DNA from: an uncultured Polaribacter sp. | GTDB taxonomy: Bacteria > Bacteroidota > Bacteroidia > Flavobacteriales > Flavobacteriaceae | DNA length: 64,000 nucleotides | NCBI GenBank assembly: GCA_943846595.1 | Contig: OX044355.1 | Span: 1,267,501-1,331,500, forward strand | Direction: 5' to 3' | In this document: one piece after another, positions 19,272 through 28,619 of the stretch | How the letters are laid out: every line of letters begins with the position of its first letter | Position numbering within the stretch: the stretch's first letter is position 1 | Program-made: the position numbers and the translations under genes | Notes under the pieces: generated by a model | Told to the model about the DNA's origin: nothing | The model's input: the letters and a program-made list of their open reading frames with translations, nothing else | Database searches by the model: none

Positions 19272-20462
19272 TTAATTTGGATATTGTTTTAAGGCTTCTT
19301 TTAATATTTCGACTGAACGAATTAAATCTTTTTTATTCAAAACATAGGCGATTCTGACTTGATTTTTGCCTTCTCCAGGTGTCGAGTAGAATCCACTTGC
19401 AGGTGCTATCATTAAGGTTTCCATATTGTGGTGAAAGGCTTCTAAGATCCACTGTGCAAAATGATCTGCATCTTTTACAGGCAATTCAGCAACACAGTAA
19501 AAAGCCCCTTTTGGGGTTGCTACTTTTACACCGTCAATTTTTTCTAATTCGTCTATTAATGTATTTCTTCTTTCTACATACTCCTCAATTACTTCTTCAA
19601 AATAATTTTGAGGCGTATCTAAAGCTGCTTCACTGGCAATTAAGGCATAGGTAGGCGGACTTAGTCTTGCTTGTGCAAACTTGATTGCAGTGGCAATGAA
19701 TTGTTTGTTTTTTGAAACGATGCAACCAATTCTTGCACCACACATGCTATAACGTTTCGACACTGAATCGATTACAATTGCATTGGCCTCCAAACCTTCT
19801 AAAGAAAGTACAGAAGTATGTTTTAATCCGTCATAGGTAAACTCTCGATACACTTCATCGGCAATTAAATACAAATCGTGTTTTAAAACGATTTGCTTTA
19901 ATTTCTCTATTTCTTCTTCAGAATATAAATATCCTGTTGGATTCCCTGGATTACAGATTAAGATTGCTTTTGTTTTTTTTGTAATTAACTTCTCAAAATC
20001 TTCAATTTTTGGCAAGGCAAAATTATCTTCAATTTTAGAAATTACGGGTACTACAGTGACACCAGATGCGGTAGAAAAACCGTTGTAATTTGCATAAAAA
20101 GGTTCTGGAATAATGATTTCATCTCCCGGATCTGTAATACTTCCAATCGTGAAAAGTAAAGCTTCAGAACCCCCTGTTGTAACCACAATATCGTTTGCTT
20201 CAACCGAAATATTATGTGCTACATAATAGTTTGCCAATTTGGTTCTATAGATTTCAGAACCTTCTGAACGCGCATATGCCAATGTCTCAAGCGTATTGTT
20301 TTTTACAGCATCCAATGCTACTTGTGGCGTCTTAATATCGGGTTGCCCAATATTTAAATGAAACACACTGACACCTCTTTTTTTAGCATCTTCTGCATAA
20401 GGCACCAATTTTCTGATTGGTGACTCTGGCATTTTATTTCCTTTCTGAGAAATTGTAGGCAT
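19272..20462 (-). CDS. Class I/II pyridoxal-phosphate aminotransferase
   Basis: 396 residues, fold-type I aminotransferase of the aspartate/aromatic group. It has the LNIGQPDIKTP substrate block, TTGGSEAL phosphate cup, NPGNPTG (171-177), ADEVYREF and the PLP lysine K236 in SVSKRYSM. It transfers amino groups between amino and 2-oxo acids in the cytoplasm; aspartate or alanine specificity cannot be settled by eye. It precedes murB with no gap. Confidence 0.92.
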   Translation of the reverse strand: MPTISQKGNKMPESPIRKLVPYAEDAKKRGVSVFHLNIGQPDIKTPQVALDAVKNNTLETLAYARSEGSEIYRTKLANYYVAHNISVEANDIVVTTGGSEALLFTIGSITDPGDEIIIPEPFYANYNGFSTASGVTVVPVISKIEDNFALPKIEDFEKLITKKTKAILICNPGNPTGYLYSEEEIEKLKQIVLKHDLYLIADEVYREFTYDGLKHTSVLSLEGLEANAIVIDSVSKRYSMCGARIGCIVSKNKQFIATAIKFAQARLSPPTYALIASEAALDTPQNYFEEVIEEYVERRNTLIDELEKIDGVKVATPKGAFYCVAELPVKDADHFAQWILEAFHHNMETLMIAPASGFYSTPGEGKNQVRIAYVLNKKDLIRSVEILKEALKQYPN

Positions 20463-20615
20463 AATTTTTGATATGGTATTAAATAATACAAATTTGCGAA
20501 ATATTTTTATATAAAAACTGAAATTTCAGTTTCTTTAATATGTTAAAACATAAAAACATAGAAAACATGTACTTTTCTTATTGTATTTTTCTGATTCACT
20601 CAAAAACAAGCGATT

Positions 20616-21962
20616 ATTAAAAAACTAACAATCATACTGTTTTTAGTCTTCAATAATAGCAATATTGTTTTTGGACAATCAAGATTTCGGTTTCCCAATG
20701 AAAATCGATACTCTCAGAAACTCTCGTTTCAATTAATTAATAACATTATAGTAATCCCCGTTGAGGTAAATAATACAAAGTTGTCCTTTATCTTAGATAC
20801 TGGGGTCGATAAAACAATCTTATTTAGCCTTTCTGAAAACGATAGTTTGGGATTGAAAAATGTAAAAAAAATTTCATTACATGGATTGGGAAAAGGAAAA
20901 GCAATCGATGCCTTAATTTCACAAAAAAACAAATTAAAAGTGGGTGCCCTGAAAAGTAATGATGAAACCATTTATGTGGTTTTAAAAGACCAATTTGAGC
21001 TTTCAGGAAAAATGGGCACAACCATACATGGTATTATTGGCTATAGTCTGTTGAAGGATGTCATTGCCAAAATCAACTACAAAACAAAAAAAATAATACT
21101 GTACAATCCTAAAAATTTTCAATACAAAAAATGCAAAAAATGCGAAGAATTTCCCGTCGAGTTTTATCGGAACAAACCCTATGTTGATGCAGCTATTCAA
21201 TTAGATACGATTGGAAATGAAATGACTTCTGTAAAAATGCTAATAGACACTGGTGGAAGTGATGCACTTTGGTTGTTTGAGGAATCCCATGAAAAGATCA
21301 AGACCCCCCTTCGGCATTACAATGATATTTTAGGGGAAGGTTTGAGTGGAACGATCTATGGAAATAGAGCTCGGATTCCAAAAGTTAGATTGGGTAAATT
21401 TGAAGTTTTACAACCCACAGTATCCTTTTTAGACACCATTTCTACCCTCCAAGCAAGAAAATTTGAGACCAGAAATGGAAGTATTGGAAGCAATATTCTA
21501 AAGCGGTTTAAAGTTTGGATTGATTATCCAAATAAAAAATTGATACTCAGAAAATGTGCTGCGCTCACAGGAGGCTTTGAATACAATATGAGCGGTTTGG
21601 ATATCGTATACAATGGAGAACAATTAGTAAAAGAAATGGATCCAGAAAAAGTAATTAGTTATTCAGGACAAAATTCAAGTTTCGAAAACAATAGCAATAC
21701 CATTACATTTTCGGCGAGTTACCGATTTAAGTTCAAGCCCTCTTATCGCATTTCCAAAGTCTTACAGAATTCACCTGCTGCACTCGTTGGAATTTACCCC
21801 GATGATATTTTGTTAAAAATTAATGGAAATTCAGTACATGATTTATCCATTGGCCAACTGATAAAGAAGCTGCAAACAAAAGATGGTAAAAAGATTAGGG
21901 TAACGATTCGTAGAGGTGAAGATATTCTAAAATTTCAATTCAAATTAAAGAAAAGAGTTTAA
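20616..21962 (+). CDS. Secreted retropepsin-like aspartic protease with PDZ domain (apparent ATT start)
   Basis: About 448 residues from an ATT at 20616. Two pepsin-like active-site motifs, DTG at about 61-63 (FILDTGVD) and 211-213 (LIDTGGSD), flank a tandem retropepsin-like region, and a C-terminal PDZ domain (about 355-448, SPAALVGIYPDDILLKING) follows. The frame before the first TTG (20781) clearly codes: IKKLTIILFLVF forms a signal peptide, and FQLINNIIVIPVEVN leads into the first active site. No ATG, GTG or TTG lies between the TGA at 20592 and that region, so ATT 20613 or 20616 is the likely start. A start at 20781 would remove the signal peptide. Confidence 0.8.
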   Translation: MKKLTIILFLVFNNSNIVFGQSRFRFPNENRYSQKLSFQLINNIIVIPVEVNNTKLSFILDTGVDKTILFSLSENDSLGLKNVKKISLHGLGKGKAIDALISQKNKLKVGALKSNDETIYVVLKDQFELSGKMGTTIHGIIGYSLLKDVIAKINYKTKKIILYNPKNFQYKKCKKCEEFPVEFYRNKPYVDAAIQLDTIGNEMTSVKMLIDTGGSDALWLFEESHEKIKTPLRHYNDILGEGLSGTIYGNRARIPKVRLGKFEVLQPTVSFLDTISTLQARKFETRNGSIGSNILKRFKVWIDYPNKKLILRKCAALTGGFEYNMSGLDIVYNGEQLVKEMDPEKVISYSGQNSSFENNSNTITFSASYRFKFKPSYRISKVLQNSPAALVGIYPDDILLKINGNSVHDLSIGQLIKKLQTKDGKKIRVTIRRGEDILKFQFKLKKRV

Positions 21963-22363
21963 TTGTCGGACAATATGCTTTTTTCTTTTTCAAAAGAAAC
22001 TTCAGAAGTAACGTATCCTTTTATTCGAATTACTTTTCGAGTTTGTTTCGCATTGGAGAAGATAATGATTTGTTTGTTAAACCTTCCAGGCTTTTTTGTA
22101 TCATAAGAAACTTTTATTGTTCCCTTTGCTCCGGGCATAATTGGTGCCTCTGGTTTTTCAGGAACCGTGCAACCACAAGTAGACTGTATTCTTTTGATAA
22201 CGATGGGCGCTGTGCCAATGTTTGTAAATGAAAAAATACGTGTTCCATCTGATTTTTTTGCAACCGAACCATAGTCAATAGTTTCTTTCTCAAATTGAAA
22301 TTCTTGCGCATGTATTGAAAATGAAACAAAAAGAAAGGTTAAAAATAGCAGAAAGCTCTTCAT
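21959..22363 (-). CDS. DUF1573 domain secreted protein
   Basis: 134 residues: signal peptide (1-19, ending SIHAQ), then a DUF1573 immunoglobulin-like domain with FEKETIDYGSV, FSFTNIGTAPIVI and the paired cysteines in STCGCTVPE. Such proteins are common in Bacteroidota envelopes but have no assigned role. Its stop overlaps the 3' end of the convergent protease gene by 4 bp. Confidence 0.9.
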   Translation of the reverse strand: MKSFLLFLTFLFVSFSIHAQEFQFEKETIDYGSVAKKSDGTRIFSFTNIGTAPIVIKRIQSTCGCTVPEKPEAPIMPGAKGTIKVSYDTKKPGRFNKQIIIFSNAKQTRKVIRIKGYVTSEVSFEKEKSILSDN

Positions 22364-22447
22364 AGTATCAGTTTAATGAGTAAAATTATAACAAAAATTT
22401 TGTTTTAAAAAATCAATGACTAATTTTCTCCTGAAAGTAGATAATTG

Positions 22448-22455
22448 TATTTTTG
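22448..22455 (+). promoter_or_regulatory. Bacteroidota -7 promoter element for valS
   Basis: TATTTTTG matches TAnnTTTG exactly and predicts a leader of about 27 nt to ATG 22486. Confidence 0.5.
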
Positions 22456-22485
22456 CGATCTATATTTTAAAATTTAGCCCAAAGT

Positions 22486-25122
22486 ATGACAATTCCATCT
22501 AAATATGATGCCAGCCAGGTAGAAGACAAGTGGTATGAGTACTGGATGCAGCATGATTATTTTCATTCTTCTCCAGACGATAGAGAACCTTATACCATAG
22601 TAATTCCACCTCCCAATGTTACCGGTGTCTTACATATGGGACATATGCTAAACAATACCATTCAAGATGTGTTGGTTCGACGTGCGCGTTTGTTAGGAAA
22701 AAACGCATGTTGGGTTCCTGGGACAGACCATGCATCCATTGCTACCGAAGCAAAGGTAGTGGCACGATTGAAAGAACAAGGAATTGACAAAAGCGATTTA
22801 ACCCGCGAAGAATTCATTGCCCATGCTTTTGAGTGGAAACACCAATATGGGGGAATTATACTAGAGCAATTAAAAAAATTAGGTGCTTCCTGTGATTGGG
22901 ATCGTACCGCATTTACCATGGATCCTGATATGTCTGAGTCTGTGATTAAAGTCTTTGTAGATCTCTACAATAAAGGATTGATTTACCGTGGATATCGAAT
23001 GGTTAATTGGGATCCAGAAGCAAAAACTACGCTGTCAGATGAAGAAGTAATTCATGAAGAACGACAAGGATATTTATACTATTTAACTTATAAGATTGAA
23101 GGTGCTGATGAAAGCTTAACCATTGCAACTACGCGACCAGAAACTATTTTTGGCGATACCGCTATTTGTATCAATCCAGAAGATCCACGTTTTACGCATT
23201 TAAAAGGAAAGAAAGCTGTTGTACCTTTGAGTGGACGTGTAATTCCGATTATAGAAGATACTTATGTAGACATCGAATTTGGTACAGGTTGCTTAAAAGT
23301 AACGCCTGCACACGATGAGAATGACAAAGTCTTAGGAGAAAAACATAAATTAGAAGTTATTGATATTTTTAATGACAATGCCTCTTTAAACTCTTTCGGA
23401 CTGCATTATCAAGGAAAAGATCGTTTTGTAGTTCGCGAAGAAATCGCAAAAGAACTAGCTGAAAAAGGAATTTTGGTGAAAACCGAAATTCACACGAATA
23501 AAGTAGGCACCTCGGAGAGAACCAAGGCGGTTATTGAACCCCGTTTGTCAGATCAGTGGTTTTTGAAGATGGAAGATTTGGTAAAACCAGCGATAAAAGC
23601 GGTTTTAGGAGAAGATTCAGAAATCAATTTATACCCAAAGAAATTCGAAAATACCTACCGTCATTGGATGGAGAATATTCGCGATTGGAATATTTCCCGT
23701 CAATTGTGGTGGGGACAACAAATTCCTGCTTTTTTCTATGGAGATGGAAAAGAAGATTTTGTAGTTGCAGAAACCAGAGATGCAGCTTTATTATTGGCAA
23801 TAGAGAAAACACAAAACCCAGCATTGTTGGCTTCTGACTTAAGACAAGATGAAGATGCCTTAGATACTTGGTTTTCTTCTTGGCTTTGGCCCATGTCTGT
23901 TTTTGACGGAATCCGAAATCCAGAAAATGAAGAAATTAAATACTATTATCCAACCAACGATTTAGTTACCGGACCAGACATTTTGTTCTTCTGGGTAGCA
24001 AGAATGGTGATTGCTGGATATGAATATAAAGACGAAAAACCATTTCAGAATGTATATCTAACAGGATTGGTGCGAGACAAACAACGCCGTAAAATGTCGA
24101 AATCTTTAGGGAATTCGCCAGATGCATTAAAGTTGATTGAGCAATACGGTGCCGATGGTGTGCGTGTAGGTTTGCTACTCAGTGCTGCTGCAGGAAACGA
24201 CCTCATGTTTGATGAAGATTTATGTCAGCAAGGAAAACAATTTGCCAATAAAATTTGGAACGCTTTCCGATTGATCAAAGGCTGGGAAGTGGATGCGAGC
24301 ATAGCACAACCAGCAACCGCCATCAACGGATTGGCTTGGTACGAAGCAAAGTTTCAGAAAGCACTGGCAGAAATAGAAGATCATTTCTCTAAATACCGTT
24401 TGTCAGATGCTTTGATGGCGATTTATAAACTTGTTACCGACGATTTTTCTTCTTGGTTATTGGAGATTGTAAAACCTGCATATCAGCAGCCAATTGACGC
24501 AAAAACATTTGCGGCGATCATTGAGGTTTTAGAAAATAACTTGAAAGTATTGCACCCATTCATGCCCTTCTTATCGGAAGAAATTTGGCAATACATCACA
24601 GAAAGAACTCCTGAAGAAGCTTTGATTATTGCTAAGTATCCAGCTGTGAAAGATTTTGATACAAAAATTATTGCTGATTTTGATATTGCAACCCAAGTGG
24701 TTTCAGGAATTAGAACCATACGAAAAGACAAAAACATTCCGTTTCGAGATGCCATCGAATTATTTGTGGTTGAAAACGAACAAAATGCCAAAGCCTTTGA
24801 TGCGATCATTCAGAAATTAACAAATACGTCAGGCATTGCAGCAGTTTCAGAAAAAGTAGACGGCGCATCTTTTAGAGTAAAATCGAATGAATATTTTATT
24901 CCGATTGCTTTGGACAATATCAATATAGCAGAGGAGCAAGAAAAATTAAACAAAGAATTAAAGAGAGCTGAGGGATTTCTTTTTGGTATCCAAAAAAAGT
25001 TATCCAATGAGCGTTTTGTGAACAATGCACCAGAAACGGTATTGGCAGTAGAACGCAAAAAAGAAGCCGATACCTTGGCAAAAATTGCAACCCTTCAGAA
25101 GAGTTTACATTCATTAAAATGA
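22486..25122 (+). CDS. valS: Valyl-tRNA synthetase
   Basis: 878 residues, full-length class I synthetase for tRNA-Val. HIGH motif HMGH at 50-53 (PPPNVTGVLHMGHMLNNT), the CP1 editing domain with TTRPETIFGDTA, KMSKS at 536-540, an anticodon-binding domain, and the C-terminal coiled-coil arm typical of ValRS (about 810-878, rich in Glu and Lys). It is a single-gene unit. Its substrate tRNA-Val(TAC) is at 54583. Confidence 0.98.
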   Translation: MTIPSKYDASQVEDKWYEYWMQHDYFHSSPDDREPYTIVIPPPNVTGVLHMGHMLNNTIQDVLVRRARLLGKNACWVPGTDHASIATEAKVVARLKEQGIDKSDLTREEFIAHAFEWKHQYGGIILEQLKKLGASCDWDRTAFTMDPDMSESVIKVFVDLYNKGLIYRGYRMVNWDPEAKTTLSDEEVIHEERQGYLYYLTYKIEGADESLTIATTRPETIFGDTAICINPEDPRFTHLKGKKAVVPLSGRVIPIIEDTYVDIEFGTGCLKVTPAHDENDKVLGEKHKLEVIDIFNDNASLNSFGLHYQGKDRFVVREEIAKELAEKGILVKTEIHTNKVGTSERTKAVIEPRLSDQWFLKMEDLVKPAIKAVLGEDSEINLYPKKFENTYRHWMENIRDWNISRQLWWGQQIPAFFYGDGKEDFVVAETRDAALLLAIEKTQNPALLASDLRQDEDALDTWFSSWLWPMSVFDGIRNPENEEIKYYYPTNDLVTGPDILFFWVARMVIAGYEYKDEKPFQNVYLTGLVRDKQRRKMSKSLGNSPDALKLIEQYGADGVRVGLLLSAAAGNDLMFDEDLCQQGKQFANKIWNAFRLIKGWEVDASIAQPATAINGLAWYEAKFQKALAEIEDHFSKYRLSDALMAIYKLVTDDFSSWLLEIVKPAYQQPIDAKTFAAIIEVLENNLKVLHPFMPFLSEEIWQYITERTPEEALIIAKYPAVKDFDTKIIADFDIATQVVSGIRTIRKDKNIPFRDAIELFVVENEQNAKAFDAIIQKLTNTSGIAAVSEKVDGASFRVKSNEYFIPIALDNINIAEEQEKLNKELKRAEGFLFGIQKKLSNERFVNNAPETVLAVERKKEADTLAKIATLQKSLHSLK

Positions 25123-25258
25123 TCAATAACTAATTTCAACAATGCTATAAGTAATTGCTTGCTCTCGCATATTTCTAAAAAAGTAAAAAAAGATAATATT
25201 TAATACAAATACTTGCTATTGGGGAGAAAAATTAATTATGCCTTTCTCAGAATTTTAT

Positions 25259-25266
25259 TATATTTG
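25259..25266 (+). promoter_or_regulatory. Bacteroidota -7 promoter element for the SGNH-like lipoprotein gene
   Basis: TATATTTG matches TAnnTTTG exactly and predicts a leader of about 20 nt to ATG 25290. Confidence 0.5.
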
Positions 25267-25289
25267 ATTGTTTTCTAAAACTAAATAAC

Positions 25290-26150
25290 ATGAGAAAATT
25301 TATTTTTTCACCAGTTGTTATAATGCTCGTTTTTCTATCATGCAACAAAGAAGTTAATCAAATAGATGCCTCTCCATATCCAATACAAAATCGAGGGTAT
25401 AAAATGCTACTTATAGGGAATAGTTTCTTTAGACCCTATGCAGAAAAACTAGATGACTTGTCCATTATCGCTGGATTTGAAAATCACAGTAGTACCCGAA
25501 TTACTCGAGGAGGGGATAATGGAAGACCAATCAATTTTTGGAATGATTCAAATAGTAATGAACATCTTCAAATCAAAGCAGCTCTAGATGCAGGAAATAT
25601 TGATATTTTCGGGATGACAGCAGGCCATGAAACCGAGGACCCTACTGAAGGACATCGTTTATGGATAAACTATGCATTACAAAACAATCCAAACATTATG
25701 ATCTTTATTGCGATACCACAAATTGATTTCCCTGCTGATTGGGAACAACGAGCACAAGAATATGGGTTTGATACGATACAAGAATTGTACGATTATTTTG
25801 TTAATGATATTGTGCACAATGAGATGGTAGATGTTTTGCGTTCTGAATTTCCTTCTACAAAAATTTTCACGATTCCAACAGGTTGGACATCGGTTAATTT
25901 GGATCAAATGAATATGAATAATGAACTGCTGGATGACATAACAAGATTTGGCCCACAATCAACTTCATTGTTTATCGATAATAAAGGGCATCAAGGAAAT
26001 ATCATTAGAGAAGCAGGTTCACTATTATGGCTAAATAGTATCTATGGTGTTGATCTAAGTACCTTTTCTTATGACACAGGTTTCAATACCAACTTACACC
26101 ATGTTGCAAAGCAAATAATGGATAGTCATGATCCAAATTACAAGTTGTAA
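25290..26150 (+). CDS. SGNH/GDSL hydrolase-like lipoprotein
   Basis: 286 residues. A lipoprotein signal ends in VFLSC (Cys18). The first conserved block LLIGNSFF resembles SGNH block I with its catalytic serine, ITRGGDNGRP may be the oxyanion glycine block, FGMTAGHE block III, and DNKGHQG near the C-terminus fits the Asp/His of block V. It probably hydrolyses an ester outside the cytoplasm; the substrate is unknown. It is flanked by long non-coding stretches, so it is a lone gene. Confidence 0.65.
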   Translation: MRKFIFSPVVIMLVFLSCNKEVNQIDASPYPIQNRGYKMLLIGNSFFRPYAEKLDDLSIIAGFENHSSTRITRGGDNGRPINFWNDSNSNEHLQIKAALDAGNIDIFGMTAGHETEDPTEGHRLWINYALQNNPNIMIFIAIPQIDFPADWEQRAQEYGFDTIQELYDYFVNDIVHNEMVDVLRSEFPSTKIFTIPTGWTSVNLDQMNMNNELLDDITRFGPQSTSLFIDNKGHQGNIIREAGSLLWLNSIYGVDLSTFSYDTGFNTNLHHVAKQIMDSHDPNYKL

Positions 26151-26764
26151 AGACATCATCTTTGAAAATAAATTATCAGATGTTTAAAACGTCTAAATCA
26201 TAACCAATACAGTTCGATTTTATTCCTATTGGTTCCAAAATTATGCTTCAGAATAATTTTTATTTTTGGGAATAAAATTTGAAATAATGAGTGGTAATAC
26301 CCTTTGGTTTAAGCACCATAAATAAACTCTTATTTGTTTAGTTTTAATTCCAATAAACATCTAGTATCATTTCGTAAATGAGTAAGTGATTTTTAAGACC
26401 AACACACCTCTTTTAAACCTAACACCAGTAAGGGGTTTATAAATTTGTAAAATAGTCAATCCTTAAATTATAACTACTTATACTATTACATTTATTGTGT
26501 GATTATTTGACCCAGAATGAATATTGTTGAGATGTAGGAATTGTGTTTTATGAAACCAATTGTGCTTTTAAAGTAACAACAGTTAATATTCCTTTGCTAA
26601 GTTCAGTTATTAAGAATAAGCGAAAGTGTGGATTCATATATTTTTGTTTATTGTAGGTAAATAAATTTATTTTTGTATTTTTAGTTTTTAATAGCAATTA
26701 ATCATTGTGTAAAAACTTGACGGATTCAACCTATTAAATTTACAAACAAGAAATATTTATTATT
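26151..26764. other. 614-bp non-coding stretch upstream of the DUF4836/ABC operon
   Basis: I find no convincing gene here. It contains a nested inverted repeat (26217-26278), a TAAATTTG element at 26440-26447, and at 26570-26617 a diverged copy of the upstream module shared by the lipoprotein genes at 32-34 kb. A weak -7-like TATTTTTA lies shortly before the operon. Confidence 0.7.
26217..26278. repeat. Nested stem-loop in the intergenic region
   Basis: The outer arms attttattcc (26217-26226) and ggaataaaat (26269-26278) enclose inner arms aaaattat (26237-26244) and ataatttt (26253-26260) with an 8-nt loop. It lies 67 bp after the SGNH-like gene and has no T run directly after it, so it is not an ordinary terminator. 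Confidence 0.5.
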
Positions 26765-28615
26765 ATGAAATCATTGAAATTATTATTAGTCTTATCAGTT
26801 GCAATCTCATTTACTTTCTGTTCATCATCAGATAGTTTAAAAGTAATACCAAAGGATACAAATGTCGTTGCTGTAGTTGATTTTTATTCTTTAATCAAAA
26901 AAGGTCAATTAGATGAAATTACAGAATTAAAAATTTTTAAAGGGATCAAAAAAGAGATCAAAAACGAAAATAAAAAATTATCAAAATTTCTAAGTAATCT
27001 TACAGATGACCCTACCTTGACTGGATTAAAATTTACGTCAGATATATTTATGTTTTTAATAGATGAAGGAAATGATCAAAAATATACTGCTTTTTCAATG
27101 GAAATCAATGATGATGAAAAATTTGCGGAATTTTTAGAAAATGCAATGGAAAAATTAGGTCTTGATTGTGACATTGAAAATGAAGAAAATTACAATTATG
27201 CTTTAAGCACTTCAGAAGCTATTTGGGGTTGGGATGAAGATAAATTGGTGCTATTGATTGCAACAAACTATTCTAGTCGTAAAAATTTAGAAGATACAAT
27301 TGAAACAATCATGGAATTGGACGAAGAAGATCAAATTTCTGAAAATGAAGAATTTGTTAACTTTCACAAAAACAAAAAGGATATTAGCTTATGGGTTTCA
27401 TCAAATTTGATGAAAAGTTCAGAATTCGCCGGAATGTATGATGAAATAACAAAAGAAATTGATTATGATCTTGAAGATAATTATGCTTCATTTTTCATAA
27501 ATTTTGATGATGACAATATTTCTTTTAAAGCTAAATTCACTCCAAATAGTGAAATCCAAGAATTGATGGATGAAAATGACTGGAGTAATTCATTTAATGA
27601 CGATTTGCTTAAAAATTTTCCAAATAAGAATAATTTAGTTGGAAGTATTTCAATAAATCCAATGGCATTTTACAATAATATTGAACAACAAGATGGAAAA
27701 GAATTTGAAAGTTTTAAATCTGATTTTGAAGAAGAATTAGGTTTTGAGTTAAAAGAATTATTCGAATCTTTTAAAGGAAATGCTGTGTTCAGTTTATATG
27801 GCTTTGAAAATATTGAATATACATATATGGGATATGGATATGGCTTTAATAAAAATAAAGCTAAACTCCTAGAAACGAAACATACGATTGATAACGCTGG
27901 TACTTTATCATCAGAACAAAAAAGGTTGTTAAATCAAGGGAAAACAATACAAACACCCAAATATCCAAGAAATTCTATAAATATTAAAAACCTATTAGAT
28001 AGAGGTGGCAATGTAGAAGAAGCTATAGAGCAAAATATGGCTGTTATTTGGTACGAAGGTGGTAGGGAATATGGTAGATATGTCGAGAAAACCAAAAAAG
28101 AATACTTACCGCTAATGGGAATGTCAATGGACCTTAATGGTAATAAGATTATGAAAAAACTGGTTAAAAAAATGTCAGAAAATAATAATAATGAAATAAA
28201 AAAACGTGGTGATTATTATGAAACCAAGTTTGAAAATAGATATCCATTATTTTTTGCTTTCAATGAAGAAGTTTGCTTTATTACTAACGATGAAAAAAGT
28301 ATAAAAAAATTCAAAGATGGTGGGTATGATGACAGTTTAAGTAATTCAGAGATGTCAGACAACATGTTTTATAGTTATTTGAATCTTGACTTAGATGATT
28401 ATTCCAAAGAATTTGAAAAAAAGATGAAAGATGGGATGAGTAGATCTGATGAAAAATTATTTGAAATCTGGAATGAACTTGCAAAAAGTGTTGAATTTAA
28501 GGTAGAGGACAATTACTCTTTTGAAATGACTTTTAATACCAAAGAAAGTGATACTAACACTCTAAATAATATCATTACACTCTTAGATGATAATTATAAA
28601 AAACTGTCTTTATAA
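26765..28615 (+). CDS. DUF4836 family probable lipoprotein
   Basis: 616 residues. The N-terminus (1-19) is a signal ending FTFC followed by SSSD; the Phe before Cys19 is a poor lipobox, so lipidation is likely but not certain. Mature residues start with the DUF4836 block VIPKDTNVVAVVDFYSLIKK, then alternate acidic helices and strands. The family is widespread in Bacteroidota without known function. The gene ends 4 bp before the ABC ATPase and opens a three-gene operon, which suggests it is the extracytoplasmic partner of that transporter. Confidence 0.8.
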   Translation: MKSLKLLLVLSVAISFTFCSSSDSLKVIPKDTNVVAVVDFYSLIKKGQLDEITELKIFKGIKKEIKNENKKLSKFLSNLTDDPTLTGLKFTSDIFMFLIDEGNDQKYTAFSMEINDDEKFAEFLENAMEKLGLDCDIENEENYNYALSTSEAIWGWDEDKLVLLIATNYSSRKNLEDTIETIMELDEEDQISENEEFVNFHKNKKDISLWVSSNLMKSSEFAGMYDEITKEIDYDLEDNYASFFINFDDDNISFKAKFTPNSEIQELMDENDWSNSFNDDLLKNFPNKNNLVGSISINPMAFYNNIEQQDGKEFESFKSDFEEELGFELKELFESFKGNAVFSLYGFENIEYTYMGYGYGFNKNKAKLLETKHTIDNAGTLSSEQKRLLNQGKTIQTPKYPRNSINIKNLLDRGGNVEEAIEQNMAVIWYEGGREYGRYVEKTKKEYLPLMGMSMDLNGNKIMKKLVKKMSENNNNEIKKRGDYYETKFENRYPLFFAFNEEVCFITNDEKSIKKFKDGGYDDSLSNSEMSDNMFYSYLNLDLDDYSKEFEKKMKDGMSRSDEKLFEIWNELAKSVEFKVEDNYSFEMTFNTKESDTNTLNNIITLLDDNYKKLSL

Positions 28616-28619
28616 TTTG

